The notes beneath the pieces are model-generated. The model was given only the letters and a program-made list of their open reading frames with translations. It searched no databases and was not told the DNA's origin. Below, piece by piece: positions 45,177-53,546 of a stretch of 64,000 nucleotides of DNA (positions within the stretch are counted from its first letter, which is position 1; the number at the start of each line of letters is the position of its first letter). Where the stretch lies: the NCBI GenBank assembly GCA_963520375.1, contig CAUQQF010000003.1:1-64000 (forward strand), written 5' to 3'. This stretch comes from JABCPE02 sp963520375. GTDB lineage: Bacteria; Bacteroidota; Bacteroidia; Flavobacteriales; Weeksellaceae. Made by a program: the position numbers and the translations under genes.

Positions 45177-46163
45177 TTAATGTTTGTTTAAGGCTTTTTC
45201 CACCTCATTTCCGCACAAATCTTTGATGGAGATTCCGTAGATTTTCGCCTGTTGCGGCAGGATACTCGCAGGAGAAAAACCTGGGTTGGTATTCATTTCC
45301 AGCATATAAGGCGTTCCGTTCATAATGATGTATTCCGAACGAGAAAAACCACTCATTCCCAGTGACTTATAAGCTTTCTTCGCGATTTCTTCTACTTTTA
45401 GCCGTGTCGGCTCATCTATTCTGGCTGGTGTAATTTCTTGAGAAGCGCCCTCATACTTAGCTTCATAGTCGAAGAAATCATTCTCGGAAACGATTTCCGT
45501 AATTCCCAAAACGGTAATTTCTCCTTTATAATCCACCACACCTACTGAAACTTCCATTCCATCCAAAAAGCTCTCTATCAGCACCTCATCATCTTCGTGG
45601 AAGGCTTTTTCCAGAGCGGCTTTGAACTCAGATTTTTCTTTCACTTTTGAAATTCCCAAACTAGAACCAGACTGATTTGGTTTCACAAAACAAGGAAGAC
45701 CAAGTTCAGAGATAATTTCATCTTCGCTAAAAGCATCTCCTTTTCTCAGATAAATACTCTTTGCCGAAGGAATTCCATATTTAGAAAGCACCGCCAGAGT
45801 GTCTTTCTTATTGAATGTCAATGCACTTTGGTAAAAATCACAGCCCGTATATCTCTGTCCCACAGCATCCCAATACGCCTGCAAAAGCCCGTTTTCGCCA
45901 GGTGCTCCGTGAATGGTATTGAAACAAACATCAAATTTCAGTTTCGTTCCATCGGCAAGTTTTACCGAGAAATCGGCTTTGTCTATTGGGAATTTTTCAT
46001 CATTGTCATCCACAAAAAACCAACCTTCCTTCAAGACATGAACTCTATAAACATTGTACAAATCCCTGTCCAATTCATCAAAAATAAGTTGACCGCTTTT
46101 CAGCGAAACGATATACTCATCGGAAAAACCGCCCATTACCACGGCGACATTCTTTTTATTCAT
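45177..46163 (-). CDS. ddl: D-alanine-D-alanine ligase
   Basis: This 328-residue ATP-grasp enzyme makes D-Ala-D-Ala for peptidoglycan precursors. MGGFSDEYIVSLKSG carries the N-terminal Glu and Ser contact. FCFNTIHGAPGENGLLQ, GLPCFVKPNQSGSSLGISKV and the metal-binding end LEMNTNPGFSPASI are all intact. It is first in a minus-strand run with two unknown genes and coaD. It diverges from the AmgK-like kinase gene, placing synthesis and probable recycling of cell-wall precursors back to back. Confidence 0.96.
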   Translation of the reverse strand: MNKKNVAVVMGGFSDEYIVSLKSGQLIFDELDRDLYNVYRVHVLKEGWFFVDDNDEKFPIDKADFSVKLADGTKLKFDVCFNTIHGAPGENGLLQAYWDAVGQRYTGCDFYQSALTFNKKDTLAVLSKYGIPSAKSIYLRKGDAFSEDEIISELGLPCFVKPNQSGSSLGISKVKEKSEFKAALEKAFHEDDEVLIESFLDGMEVSVGVVDYKGEITVLGITEIVSENDFFDYEAKYEGASQEITPARIDEPTRLKVEEIAKKAYKSLGMSGFSRSEYIIMNGTPYMLEMNTNPGFSPASILPQQAKIYGISIKDLCGNEVEKALNKH

Positions 46164-46255
46164 AACTCTTACAATTTAGGCAAAATTAACAAAAACTTTT
46201 TATTCACCTACGCTGTCTGATAAATTCTTTAACTTTGTGGCTAAAAGAATTTTTT
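46164..46255. promoter_or_regulatory. Divergent ddl/kinase promoter region
   Basis: TAATTTTG on the minus strand (46188-46181) and TAACTTTG on the plus strand (46230-46237) are candidate -7 elements for ddl and for the kinase operon. No clear -33 boxes. Confidence 0.4.
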
Positions 46256-47272
46256 ATGCATCTATCCACCGCAAAAACTTTTTTTGAGGAATTCATAGGC
46301 TCTCCTGCTGCTGATTTTCAGGTATTACAGCAGAGCGGCTCTTCGAGAATCAATTTCATTGGAAAGTCTCATAATCAGTATTTTATCATCACTTACAACA
46401 AAAACATCAGGGAAAACGAGGCTTTTCTTTATCTTTCGGAAGAGTTTTCTGCATTAAAGCTAAACACGCCTAAAATCTTGGCTGTCAATGAAGAAAAAAC
46501 GCTCTATGTTCAGGAGTTTTTGGGCAAAAATACTTTATCTGAAATCATCTCTGCCGAAGGGCACAGCGAAAGGGTGAAGTCATTGGTAAAACAAACCTTG
46601 GAAAAGCTATTCATTCTACAACAAAAAACCGAAGGAAAAATAGATTTCCGCAGAACTTTCGAATACGAAGCCTATGATCATCTGCCGATTACGCATGATT
46701 TATATTATTTTAAAAATTTCATGGTGGATGTCTTGGAATTGCCTTATCACAAAAGTTCTCTGCTAAAAGAGTTTCAAACTCTGACAGCTAAAATAGAAAA
46801 CCTCTCTCCTAAAACAATAATGCTGAGGGACTTCCAATCGAGAAATATTTTAGTAAATGAAGAAAACGAAGTGTTTTTCATTGATTATCAATCCGCTATG
46901 CTAGGGCCTGCGGTCTATGATGTGGTTTCTTTTTTATTCCAAGCAAAAGCCAACTTCCCTGCCGAATGGAAAACAGAAATGCTGGATTTTTATTTCAGTC
47001 TTTGGGACAACGAAACACAGCCTGCGCTAAAAGAAGCTCTTCCCTACTGCCAGCTTATCAGGTTCATGCAAGTGCTTGGCGCTTATGGTTTTAGAGGGCT
47101 TATTCAGCGGAAAGCGCATTTTCTGTCGAGCATCGGACAAGGAATAAAAAACCTAACTGATTTTTCTAAAAACTGGCAGGAAAACGCTACTTTTCCAGAG
47201 CTTTACTCAGTTATAGAAAAACTCAATGAACCAGACACTCAGAAGAAGATAAACGCTTTGATTTCTGGGTAA
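46256..47272 (+). CDS. AmgK-like sugar kinase (aminoglycoside phosphotransferase fold)
   Basis: A 338-residue phosphotransferase. The catalytic loop is MLRDFQSRNILV (Asp and Asn of the APH-type active site, near 199-210), followed by the metal-binding FIDYQSAMLGPAVYDVVSFL. In Pseudomonas and Tannerella such kinases (AmgK) phosphorylate N-acetylmuramic acid at C1 for cell-wall recycling. The MurU-like gene two positions downstream supports this role, although sequence alone cannot exclude another sugar. The ATG at 46256 is preferred over a TTG at 46235 that overlaps the -7 element. Confidence 0.8.
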   Translation: MHLSTAKTFFEEFIGSPAADFQVLQQSGSSRINFIGKSHNQYFIITYNKNIRENEAFLYLSEEFSALKLNTPKILAVNEEKTLYVQEFLGKNTLSEIISAEGHSERVKSLVKQTLEKLFILQQKTEGKIDFRRTFEYEAYDHLPITHDLYYFKNFMVDVLELPYHKSSLLKEFQTLTAKIENLSPKTIMLRDFQSRNILVNEENEVFFIDYQSAMLGPAVYDVVSFLFQAKANFPAEWKTEMLDFYFSLWDNETQPALKEALPYCQLIRFMQVLGAYGFRGLIQRKAHFLSSIGQGIKNLTDFSKNWQENATFPELYSVIEKLNEPDTQKKINALISG

Positions 47273-47296
47273 AAATTCTTTTTATTTTAAGATTTG

Positions 47297-47304
47297 TAAA
47301 TTTG
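47297..47304 (+). promoter_or_regulatory. Possible internal -7 element before the RapZ-C gene
   Basis: TAAATTTG matches the -7 consensus and lies 16 bp ahead of the RapZ-C ATG, in the 48-bp gap after the kinase. It could give separate expression of the downstream genes. Confidence 0.35.
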
Positions 47305-47320
47305 CGAGAATTATTTCATT

Positions 47321-47728
47321 ATGCTACATATCGATATTTATAGTTTTTCTTACAAGAAAAGCGGAATTCCGAAGGATAACACAGACAATGGCGGTGGATT
47401 TGTTTTTGACTGCCGTGGAATCCTAAACCCAGGACGAATTGATGAATACAAGCCTCTGACAGGAGCTGATTTGGCTGTGCAGGAATATTTGGAAGAAAAA
47501 ACCCAAATGCCTGATTTTCTAAACTCAATAAAATCCCTGATATCCATATCTGTGGACAACTATATAGAGCGAGGATTTGAGCATCTTCAGATTTCATTTG
47601 GCTGCACCGGCGGACAGCACCGCTCGGTTTATTCAGCGATAAAAATAGGAGAATTTTTACAACACAAATACGCTGATAAAGTAAGCGTAAAGGTAACCCA
47701 CAATGAACAACCTCAGCTAAATGCATAG
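47321..47728 (+). CDS. RapZ C-terminal-domain protein (stand-alone)
   Basis: A 135-residue protein equal to the C-terminal domain of RapZ, without the N-terminal P-loop kinase-like half. The signature is FGCTGGQHRSVYSAIKIGEFLQ (about 89-110), preceded by FVFDCRGILNPG. In E. coli this domain senses glucosamine-6-phosphate and controls GlmS through small RNAs. No such RNA system is known to me in Bacteroidota. Its place between an AmgK-like kinase and a MurU-like enzyme suggests an amino-sugar sensing or binding role in recycling; this is inference. Confidence 0.85.
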   Translation: MLHIDIYSFSYKKSGIPKDNTDNGGGFVFDCRGILNPGRIDEYKPLTGADLAVQEYLEEKTQMPDFLNSIKSLISISVDNYIERGFEHLQISFGCTGGQHRSVYSAIKIGEFLQHKYADKVSVKVTHNEQPQLNA

Positions 47729-47731
47729 AGT

Positions 47732-48445
47732 ATGAAAGCTTTTATATTCGCGGCAGGAAAAGGAACAAGATTAAAACCTTTCACAGACAAACACCCAAAG
47801 GCTTTGGCCAAGGTAAATAACATCACCCTTTTAGAAAGAAACATCAGATTTCTGCAGTCTTTCGGGATTAATGATTTTATTATTAATATTCATCATTTCG
47901 GAGAGCAGATTGTTGATTTTCTGAAAGAAAATAATAATTTTGGTGCTAAAATAGAAATCTCCGATGAGTCCGAAGAACTTCTGGAAACAGGCGGTGCCTT
48001 AGTTTTTGCCAAAGAACTTTTGGAGCAGGAAGAGCATTTTTTAATCATGAATGCTGATATTTTGACCAATCTGAACATCAGTGATTTCATCAATTTTCAT
48101 TTAAAATCGAATAATCTGGTTACTTTAGCAGTTTCAGACAGAAAAAGCTCACGAAAACTGCTTTTTGACAGCGCAATGACTCTGCAAGGCTGGCGTAATG
48201 AGAAAACAGGCGAAGAAATCTTTGGGAACACTTACAAAAATCTAAAACCATTGGCTTTCAGCGGAATACACTGCATTAATTGTAATTTGCTGAAACTCTT
48301 TACCCGCCGTGGCAAATTCTCCATCATGGAGGAATATTTAGACCTGATGAAAGACTATATTATCAAAGGATACGAACATGATGCTTTGCTGATAGATGTG
48401 GGAAAACCAGAATCCATCGCCGAAGCAGAAAAATATTTTAAATAA
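47732..48445 (+). CDS. MurU-like sugar-1-phosphate nucleotidyltransferase
   Basis: A 237-residue GT-A-like nucleotidyltransferase. The pyrophosphorylase signature FAAGKGTRLKPFTDKHPKAL is at 5-24, LLETGGALVFAKELL follows near 85, and the metal Asp sits in FLIMNADILTN. It resembles MurU, which makes UDP-MurNAc from MurNAc-1-P, and other NDP-sugar pyrophosphorylases of the short type without a C-terminal beta-helix. It follows the RapZ-C gene by 3 bp and precedes the LOG gene by 2 bp. Confidence 0.82.
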   Translation: MKAFIFAAGKGTRLKPFTDKHPKALAKVNNITLLERNIRFLQSFGINDFIINIHHFGEQIVDFLKENNNFGAKIEISDESEELLETGGALVFAKELLEQEEHFLIMNADILTNLNISDFINFHLKSNNLVTLAVSDRKSSRKLLFDSAMTLQGWRNEKTGEEIFGNTYKNLKPLAFSGIHCINCNLLKLFTRRGKFSIMEEYLDLMKDYIIKGYEHDALLIDVGKPESIAEAEKYFK

Positions 48446-48447
48446 AA

Positions 48448-49149
48448 ATGGAAGAAGAAATTTTAAGAGAAAGTTTTCGACAAAAAACTTGGAGCGAGCA
48501 GGCCACCAAAGACAGTTGGATGGTCTTTAAGATAATGGGAGAAATAGTCTCTGGTTATGAAAAAATGCAGAAAATGGGACCTTGCGTGTCTATATTTGGG
48601 TCAGCAAGGATAAAGCCAGACACCAAATATTATAAGATGACAGAGGAAATTGCCCAAAAAATCACAGAACTGGGCTTTGGTGTCATCACTGGCGGCGGTC
48701 CAGGAATCATGGAAGCTGGAAACAAAGGAGCCAAAGAAAGCGGAGGAAAATCCATCGGTCTCAATATAGAACTACCTTTTGAGCAGCACCTGAATCCTTA
48801 TATAGACAAATTATACAGCATGGAGTTTGACTATTTTTTCATTAGAAAACTCATGTTTATAAAATACTCACAAGGATTTATCGTGATGCCTGGTGGTTTT
48901 GGGACTTTGGATGAACTTTCAGAAGCGCTGACGCTGATTCAGACAGGGAAAATCGGCAGATTTCCTATCGTTCTCGTTGGTTCAGAATTTTGGAATGGGC
49001 TATTAGATTGGTTCAAAAATACTTTACTAGAAATGAAATTAATTTCGGAAGAAAATTTCTCTCTTTTCAGAGTGGTAAACACCGCTGATGAGGCTGTTTC
49101 ACACATCAAAGCCTTCTATGACAAGTACTCCATTCATGAGAATTTCTAA
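48448..49149 (+). CDS. LOG family protein (TIGR00730, Rossmann fold)
   Basis: A 233-residue protein of the LOG/lysine decarboxylase-like family. The family motif GGGPGIMEAGNKGAKE lies at about 79-94 and PGGFGTLDELSEAL at 150-163. Members hydrolyse nucleotide 5'-monophosphates to free base and ribose-5-P, releasing cytokinins in plants. In bacteria the usual substrate is AMP or a related nucleotide. It is the last gene of the kinase operon; the sigma-54 site begins 3 bp after its stop. Confidence 0.88.
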   Translation: MEEEILRESFRQKTWSEQATKDSWMVFKIMGEIVSGYEKMQKMGPCVSIFGSARIKPDTKYYKMTEEIAQKITELGFGVITGGGPGIMEAGNKGAKESGGKSIGLNIELPFEQHLNPYIDKLYSMEFDYFFIRKLMFIKYSQGFIVMPGGFGTLDELSEALTLIQTGKIGRFPIVLVGSEFWNGLLDWFKNTLLEMKLISEENFSLFRVVNTADEAVSHIKAFYDKYSIHENF

Positions 49150-49152
49150 GTT

Positions 49153-49167
49153 TGGCACGGCTTTTGC
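49153..49167 (+). promoter_or_regulatory. Sigma-54 promoter upstream of the DUF6702 gene
   Basis: TGGCAC-GGCTT-TTGC matches the -24/-12 consensus TGGCAC-N5-TTGC at every position. The expected start site is near 49179, giving a leader of about 14 bases before the ATG at 49193. An enhancer-binding activator would be required; none is in the window. Confidence 0.75.
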
Positions 49168-49192
49168 CTTTATTTAACAAAATTTTAAGATT

Positions 49193-49672
49193 ATGATTAC
49201 AAAAAAGAAAGTCAGTCTTGTTGGATTTTTTGTAATGCTGCTTATGGTAATGAGTTTTGCAGTGAGCCAGTTCCAATCTTCATTGACTAAAGTAGACTAT
49301 GTGGAGGGAAGCAAAACTTTAAAATTTACCACCAAGGTAAGCACAGAGCAAATCGCAAATGCACTAAAGGTTAATGCTAGTTCCGCAGGTTTTAATGCTG
49401 AAGTAGCAAAATATATTGGCAAAAATTTCTCAGTAGCCGTGAATGGAGAAAACAAATCTCTGAAAGTTACTGGTAGCCAAGTAAACGGAGAGACAGTGTT
49501 TATTTATTTTGAAGTAGATGGTGTGGCGAGTATTTCCACATTGAAAATTAAGAACAACATTCTGCTGGATGTATATCCTAAACAGCTAAACCTAGTGAAC
49601 ATCGCCTACAAAGGAAGCCAAAAAAACATGACCTTCCAGCGTGGGAAAGAGACCGCAGAAGTATCTTTCTAG
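49193..49672 (+). CDS. DUF6702 family exported protein
   Basis: A 159-residue protein with a long hydrophobic N-terminus (VSLVGFFVMLLMVMSFAVSQF), either a signal peptide or membrane anchor. The mature part follows the DUF6702 pattern: SLTKVDYVEGSKTLKFTTKVSTEQI, IGKNFSVAVNGENKSLK, VFIYFEVDGV and the terminal NNILLDVYPKQLNLVNI. It is probably periplasmic and beta-rich; function unknown. In related genomes such genes often sit near M1 metallopeptidases, which is not the case here. A perfect sigma-54 site drives it. Confidence 0.78.
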   Translation: MITKKKVSLVGFFVMLLMVMSFAVSQFQSSLTKVDYVEGSKTLKFTTKVSTEQIANALKVNASSAGFNAEVAKYIGKNFSVAVNGENKSLKVTGSQVNGETVFIYFEVDGVASISTLKIKNNILLDVYPKQLNLVNIAYKGSQKNMTFQRGKETAEVSF

Positions 49673-49700
49673 GAACAAAATTGTTATATTATTTAATGTA

Positions 49701-49731
49701 AAGTCCTGCAAAAATGCAGGATTTTTTATTT
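49701..49731 (+). terminator. Intrinsic terminator after the DUF6702 gene
   Basis: TCCTGCA and TGCAGGA form a 7-bp stem (49704-49721) with an AAAA loop, followed by TTTTTATTT. It separates the gene from the convergent DUF2480 gene. Confidence 0.85.
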
Positions 49732-49739
49732 CTGCGATT

Positions 49740-50249
49740 TTACTTTTTATAAATAGGAACACTACTGCATGCCTCTCCAAACATCAGTGATTTTACTATT
49801 GGTTTCAATTTTTGAACCAGCTCTACATAGGCATTGGTAGGAATTTCCACATCGGCGCAACCTCTGATGAGAACCCTTTTGTCCTTATAATCAGAAAAAT
49901 CGAATTTCTGAATTTCTTCATGAAATAAAACCAATTCTAGCTCATCCAGCGAACCAAAAACTATCTTTTTAGCAACGCCTTCTAACCTAGATGTAAGTAA
50001 AAAATACGCCCAGAGCGGAACGATAGCATCCGTAGAACAATAGAGATATACAAAGGCGTTTTCATAAATTTCCACATCTAAATTTTCCACCTGCTCGCGG
50101 AAATCTTTTTCCCGTAATATAAGTCCTTCATATAGAAAGCCTTTCAGGTCAATACCCAGACACTTCCCTTTTGGACAAAATTCAGCAACATCTATGTTTA
50201 CCAGTCCGCTATTCGCAACTTTATTTACAATTTCTCCTTGCTCTGACAT
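49740..50249 (-). CDS. DUF2480 family protein
   Basis: A 169-residue soluble protein of the Bacteroidota-restricted DUF2480 family. The N-terminus EIVNKVANSGLVNIDV and the C-terminal KRVLIRGCADVEIPTNAYVELVQKLKPIVKSLMFGEACSSVPIYKK-type end (here seen as RGCADVEIPTNAYVEL and MFGEACSSVPI) are the recognised family blocks. Two conserved Cys near the C-terminus could bind metal or be catalytic. Function unknown. It is divergent from lpxB with a 49-bp gap. Confidence 0.82.
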   Translation of the reverse strand: MSEQGEIVNKVANSGLVNIDVAEFCPKGKCLGIDLKGFLYEGLILREKDFREQVENLDVEIYENAFVYLYCSTDAIVPLWAYFLLTSRLEGVAKKIVFGSLDELELVLFHEEIQKFDFSDYKDKRVLIRGCADVEIPTNAYVELVQKLKPIVKSLMFGEACSSVPIYKK

Positions 50250-50298
50250 ATTATTTATTTATATTTGAGCAAAAATAAATCTTTTTTACTAAAATAAA

Positions 50299-51411
50299 AT
50301 GTCTAAAAAATATTATATCATCTCAGGAGAAGCTTCGGGCGATTTACACGGTTCTAACCTGATGAAAGCCATCCTAAAAAAAGAACCTGATGCAGAGTTC
50401 AGATTTTGGGGAGGTGACCTGATGAAAGAAGTCGGCGGAACATTGGTAAAACATTACAAAGACCTTGCATTCATGGGATTCTTGGAGGTAGTTTTAAATC
50501 TTAAAACCATTCTGAGAAACATCAAATTTTGTAAAGAAGACATAAAAAAATACCAGCCAGATGTCCTTATTTTGGTGGATTACCCTGGCTTTAACCTAAG
50601 AATTGCAAAGTTTGCTAAATCATTAGGAATCAAAGTGGTATATTACATCTCTCCACAGCTTTGGGCTTGGAAGGAAGGCCGCGTAGAAACCATCAAAAAA
50701 TATGTGGATGAGATGCTGGTAATCCTCCCTTTTGAAGAGGATTTTTACAAAAAACATTCTGTAAAAGCCCACTTTGTAGGACATCCTCTTTTAGATGCAA
50801 TTTCAAACCTAAAACCAATTGACAGCCAAGAATTTAAGAATCAAAACAACTTAGACAGCAGGGAAATCATCGCGCTGCTCCCAGGTAGCCGAAAACAAGA
50901 AATAAGAAAAATGCTTGGGCTGATGCTCAGCGCAACTCCTTATTTCAAAGATTATCAGTTCGTTATAGCAGGAGCTCCTTCTTTACCAAAAGAATTTTAT
51001 GATGAGTTTTTAACGGATGATGTGCATTTCGTGTCCAATAAAACTTATGATTTGCTTCGTTCTTCCAAAGCTGCTTTGGTAACCTCTGGAACAGCAACAT
51101 TGGAAACTGCCCTTCTAAAAATCCCAGAAGTGGTCTGCTACCGCGGAAGCTGGGTTTCTTATCAAATCGCAAAAAGATTGGTAAAACACATTAAATTTAT
51201 TTCTTTGGTCAATTTAATTATGGATAAAGAAGTTGTTAAAGAATTGATACAAAATGATTTAACAACAGAAAACATAAATTCTGAATTAGAAAAAATCTTA
51301 AATCCAGGGCAAAGAGAAAAAATCTTAAACGAATACGAAAAACTAAACCTTCTCCTCGGAGGTGAGGGAGCGAGTGAGCGCGCCGCAGAAATCATCACAA
51401 AACTACTATGA
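50299..51411 (+). CDS. lpxB: Lipid-A-disaccharide synthase
   Basis: A 370-residue GT19 glycosyltransferase that joins UDP-diacylglucosamine and lipid X into the lipid A disaccharide. The N-terminal YYIISGEASGDLHGSNLM, the PDVLILVDYPGFNLRIAKFAK block, SPQLWAWKEGR and ALLPGSRKQEI, and the acceptor loop LVTSGTATLETAL are intact. It is unlinked from the lpxD-lpxC-lpxA operon at 21-25 kb. Its stop overlaps the comEC start by 4 bp. Confidence 0.95.
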   Translation: MSKKYYIISGEASGDLHGSNLMKAILKKEPDAEFRFWGGDLMKEVGGTLVKHYKDLAFMGFLEVVLNLKTILRNIKFCKEDIKKYQPDVLILVDYPGFNLRIAKFAKSLGIKVVYYISPQLWAWKEGRVETIKKYVDEMLVILPFEEDFYKKHSVKAHFVGHPLLDAISNLKPIDSQEFKNQNNLDSREIIALLPGSRKQEIRKMLGLMLSATPYFKDYQFVIAGAPSLPKEFYDEFLTDDVHFVSNKTYDLLRSSKAALVTSGTATLETALLKIPEVVCYRGSWVSYQIAKRLVKHIKFISLVNLIMDKEVVKELIQNDLTTENINSELEKILNPGQREKILNEYEKLNLLLGGEGASERAAEIITKLL

Positions 51412-53183
51412 ACAAACAGCCTTTGCTAATTTGCGTTATCAGTTTTGGATTGGGAATTTTCTTTCAAGACAAATTTGATTTCCCTTTTTGGGGAGCGGTC
51501 GCTATATTAGTTTTAGGAATTGTGGGATTTTTAGCAGGACTTTTTATCCGAAATTTCTTCTTTGATAGACTAAAATCCGCGTTTTTGGTATTTTTGTTTT
51601 TTGGCATTGGAACTTTTCTGCATTTTCTCAATTCAAATTCTATTCAATGTTTTGATTTTGAGAAAAATAAAACGACTAAAATCGTTTTTCAGCTCAGCAA
51701 AAAACTGAACTCCAACGAAAGAAACAAACGCTATGAAGTTGAAATTCTTAATTTTGAAAAGCCCTTTTCGGCTGTAATTTCTATCCCGAAAGAACAGAAA
51801 GAGCTGGATTTTCTGCATTTTTATTCGGCCAAGGCTTACCTCAATCCTACCCAAAAACCACAATACGATTTTCAGTTTGATTATCAAAAATATTTAGCTC
51901 GACAAAATATTCATTATCAAGGCTTTATCCCTGATGAAATTTCATTCAAAAAGAAAGAATCTGTAAGTTTCGCTGATAAAATAAAGCAAAAACGACTGGA
52001 TTTGCTTTTAAGAATAGATAATTCCAGCCTTCAACCGCAGAATAAAGCGATTTTAAAAGGAATAATCCTTGCCGACCGAACGGAAATAGACCAAGAAATC
52101 ATCAACCATTTCAGCAAAACTGGCTTAATCCATATTTTGGCGATTTCGGGTTCTCATATGGCGATTATCTTCTTGATGATTTTATTTGTTTTAAATCCTA
52201 TTTTTTCGGTAAAATACAGAAATATTCCTATTTATATTTCATTGGCAGCCATCTGGGGATTTGCGATATTCATCGATTATGGAAATTCTGTGGTGCGCTC
52301 CTGCATCATGATTACGGTCTATTACATCATGATTTTTTTGCAGAGAAAACCTAATCTTCTGCACTCTTTGGCTCTAGCTGGGATGATGATACTTTCGATT
52401 GATACTCAGCAACTTTTCGATGTAGGTTTTCAGTTGAGTTTCTTGGCGGTTTTTGGGATTTTTTGGCTATACAAACCTATCACCAACCATTATAAACCAC
52501 TAAAAAACAGAGCGATAAGATTCATTCTAAATACATTTTCTCTGAGTCTTGCTGCCCAGCTGACCACACTTCCATTAATATTATTTTACTTTCATCAGTT
52601 TTCTATAATGTCTGTTTTTATCAATGTTGTCAGCATTATGGTATCACAGGGATTCATTATTTTTTCCTTTATCGTTTCTATTTTGTTTGGAATTGAATTT
52701 ACTCCCGATTGGCTTTTAGAAATCTATGACTGGTGCGCGAGTTTCTTCCTGAATATGGTTGCTTTTTTCTCAAAAACAGATTTTAGTTTCGTGGAAAATG
52801 TTTCTATCGAAATTCCTGAACTTATTATTTTATTTATACTTGTTTATTTACTGAGAAGTGTCTTTGAAAAACCGAATGTAAAGACTTTCACGCGTTTTTC
52901 TTTCTTCATTTTGTTATTCATTTTCACAAGAATATTGACAAATTTTTATTTTTGGAAAAAGGAAGAAATACTGCTTCATTCTTTTTTCAAACAAAATATA
53001 GTCTCTATAAAACAAGGTAACAAAGTTATTTTTATAGTAAGTAATGAGGCGGATATGGAAAAAATTAATAACTTTGTTATAAAATCCTATATTACATCTA
53101 GAAGAATAAAAAATATAGAAATAAAAAAAGTAAAACCTATGACCAAGTTAAAAATAAACCAAACTATCTATGAAATAAAATAA
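51408..53183 (+). CDS. comEC: ComEC/Rec2-type DNA uptake membrane protein
   Basis: A 591-residue polytopic membrane protein. Residues 1-80 hold two or three helices. A soluble OB-like segment (DUF4131-type, about 85-170) follows. The competence domain starts near 205 (AILKGIILADRTEIDQEIINHFSKTGLIHILAISGSHMAI, read in pieces) and has about eight further helices. The metallo-beta-lactamase domain found in longer ComEC proteins is missing and the C-terminus after about 510 is a short Lys-rich segment. It is probably the DNA channel of natural transformation; comM at 61 kb fits that trait. Confidence 0.88.
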   Translation: MNKQPLLICVISFGLGIFFQDKFDFPFWGAVAILVLGIVGFLAGLFIRNFFFDRLKSAFLVFLFFGIGTFLHFLNSNSIQCFDFEKNKTTKIVFQLSKKLNSNERNKRYEVEILNFEKPFSAVISIPKEQKELDFLHFYSAKAYLNPTQKPQYDFQFDYQKYLARQNIHYQGFIPDEISFKKKESVSFADKIKQKRLDLLLRIDNSSLQPQNKAILKGIILADRTEIDQEIINHFSKTGLIHILAISGSHMAIIFLMILFVLNPIFSVKYRNIPIYISLAAIWGFAIFIDYGNSVVRSCIMITVYYIMIFLQRKPNLLHSLALAGMMILSIDTQQLFDVGFQLSFLAVFGIFWLYKPITNHYKPLKNRAIRFILNTFSLSLAAQLTTLPLILFYFHQFSIMSVFINVVSIMVSQGFIIFSFIVSILFGIEFTPDWLLEIYDWCASFFLNMVAFFSKTDFSFVENVSIEIPELIILFILVYLLRSVFEKPNVKTFTRFSFFILLFIFTRILTNFYFWKKEEILLHSFFKQNIVSIKQGNKVIFIVSNEADMEKINNFVIKSYITSRRIKNIEIKKVKPMTKLKINQTIYEIK

Positions 53184-53330
53184 AAAAATCCGAGAATTTG
53201 TTGGCTCTCGGATCATGGCTAATAGATTCTAACATCTACTTTTGACCAATAATGGTCGGGGATTCTAAATATAGTATTTCAAAACAGATTAAAAGAAATA
53301 CTACAACTAAAAAAACTAATTATAACATTG
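53182..53330 (-). ncRNA. Candidate small RNA with own promoter and terminator
   Basis: No protein frame explains 53184-53342. On the minus strand TAATTTTG (53342-53335) is a -7 element. The predicted RNA starts near 53330 and contains hairpins with perfect stems at GAAATACTA/TAGTATTTC (53303-53295 with 53280-53272), GACCA/TGGTC (53257-53244) and TAGAT/ATCTA (53238-53223). It ends at a terminator stem ATCCGAGA/TCTCGGAT (53213-53188) followed by seven T. Length about 145-150 nt. Its place next to comEC 3' end makes antisense action possible, but a free-standing RNA of the 6S type is also possible. Family not identified. Confidence 0.5.
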
Positions 53331-53342
53331 GGGGCAAAATTA

Positions 53343-53546
53343 CAAAATTTATGCCAAAAATCATGTTTTTAATTTGTATTGGTTTTTAAAAATTTATATG
53401 TTATTGATTTTCAGGTATAAAAATTTATTTTTTATTTCTTAACCAATAATTTAATAGTATTTTTCGTTTTTTAACAATATTTAGACATTGATAAATTAAA
53501 AAAAAGTTATATTTGCAAATTGAAAATAAATAAAATAATTTTAGAT
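53343..53546. other. AT-rich gap with the porG-like promoter
   Basis: The stretch between the candidate RNA and the DUF6089 gene is strongly AT-rich with no open frame. Only the promoter at 53488-53515 stands out. Confidence 0.4.
53488..53515 (+). promoter_or_regulatory. Promoter of the porG-like/uppS/bamA operon
   Basis: TTG (53488-53490), 17 bp, TATATTTG (53508-53515) match the Bacteroidota -33/-7 elements. The ATG at 53547 lies 31 bp after the -7 element. Confidence 0.6.

Noticed and set aside
47319..47726. 135-codon frame on the minus strand mirroring the RapZ-C gene
   Set aside because: It covers the same bases as the gene with the GCTGGQHRS motif, and its own translation shows no family pattern.
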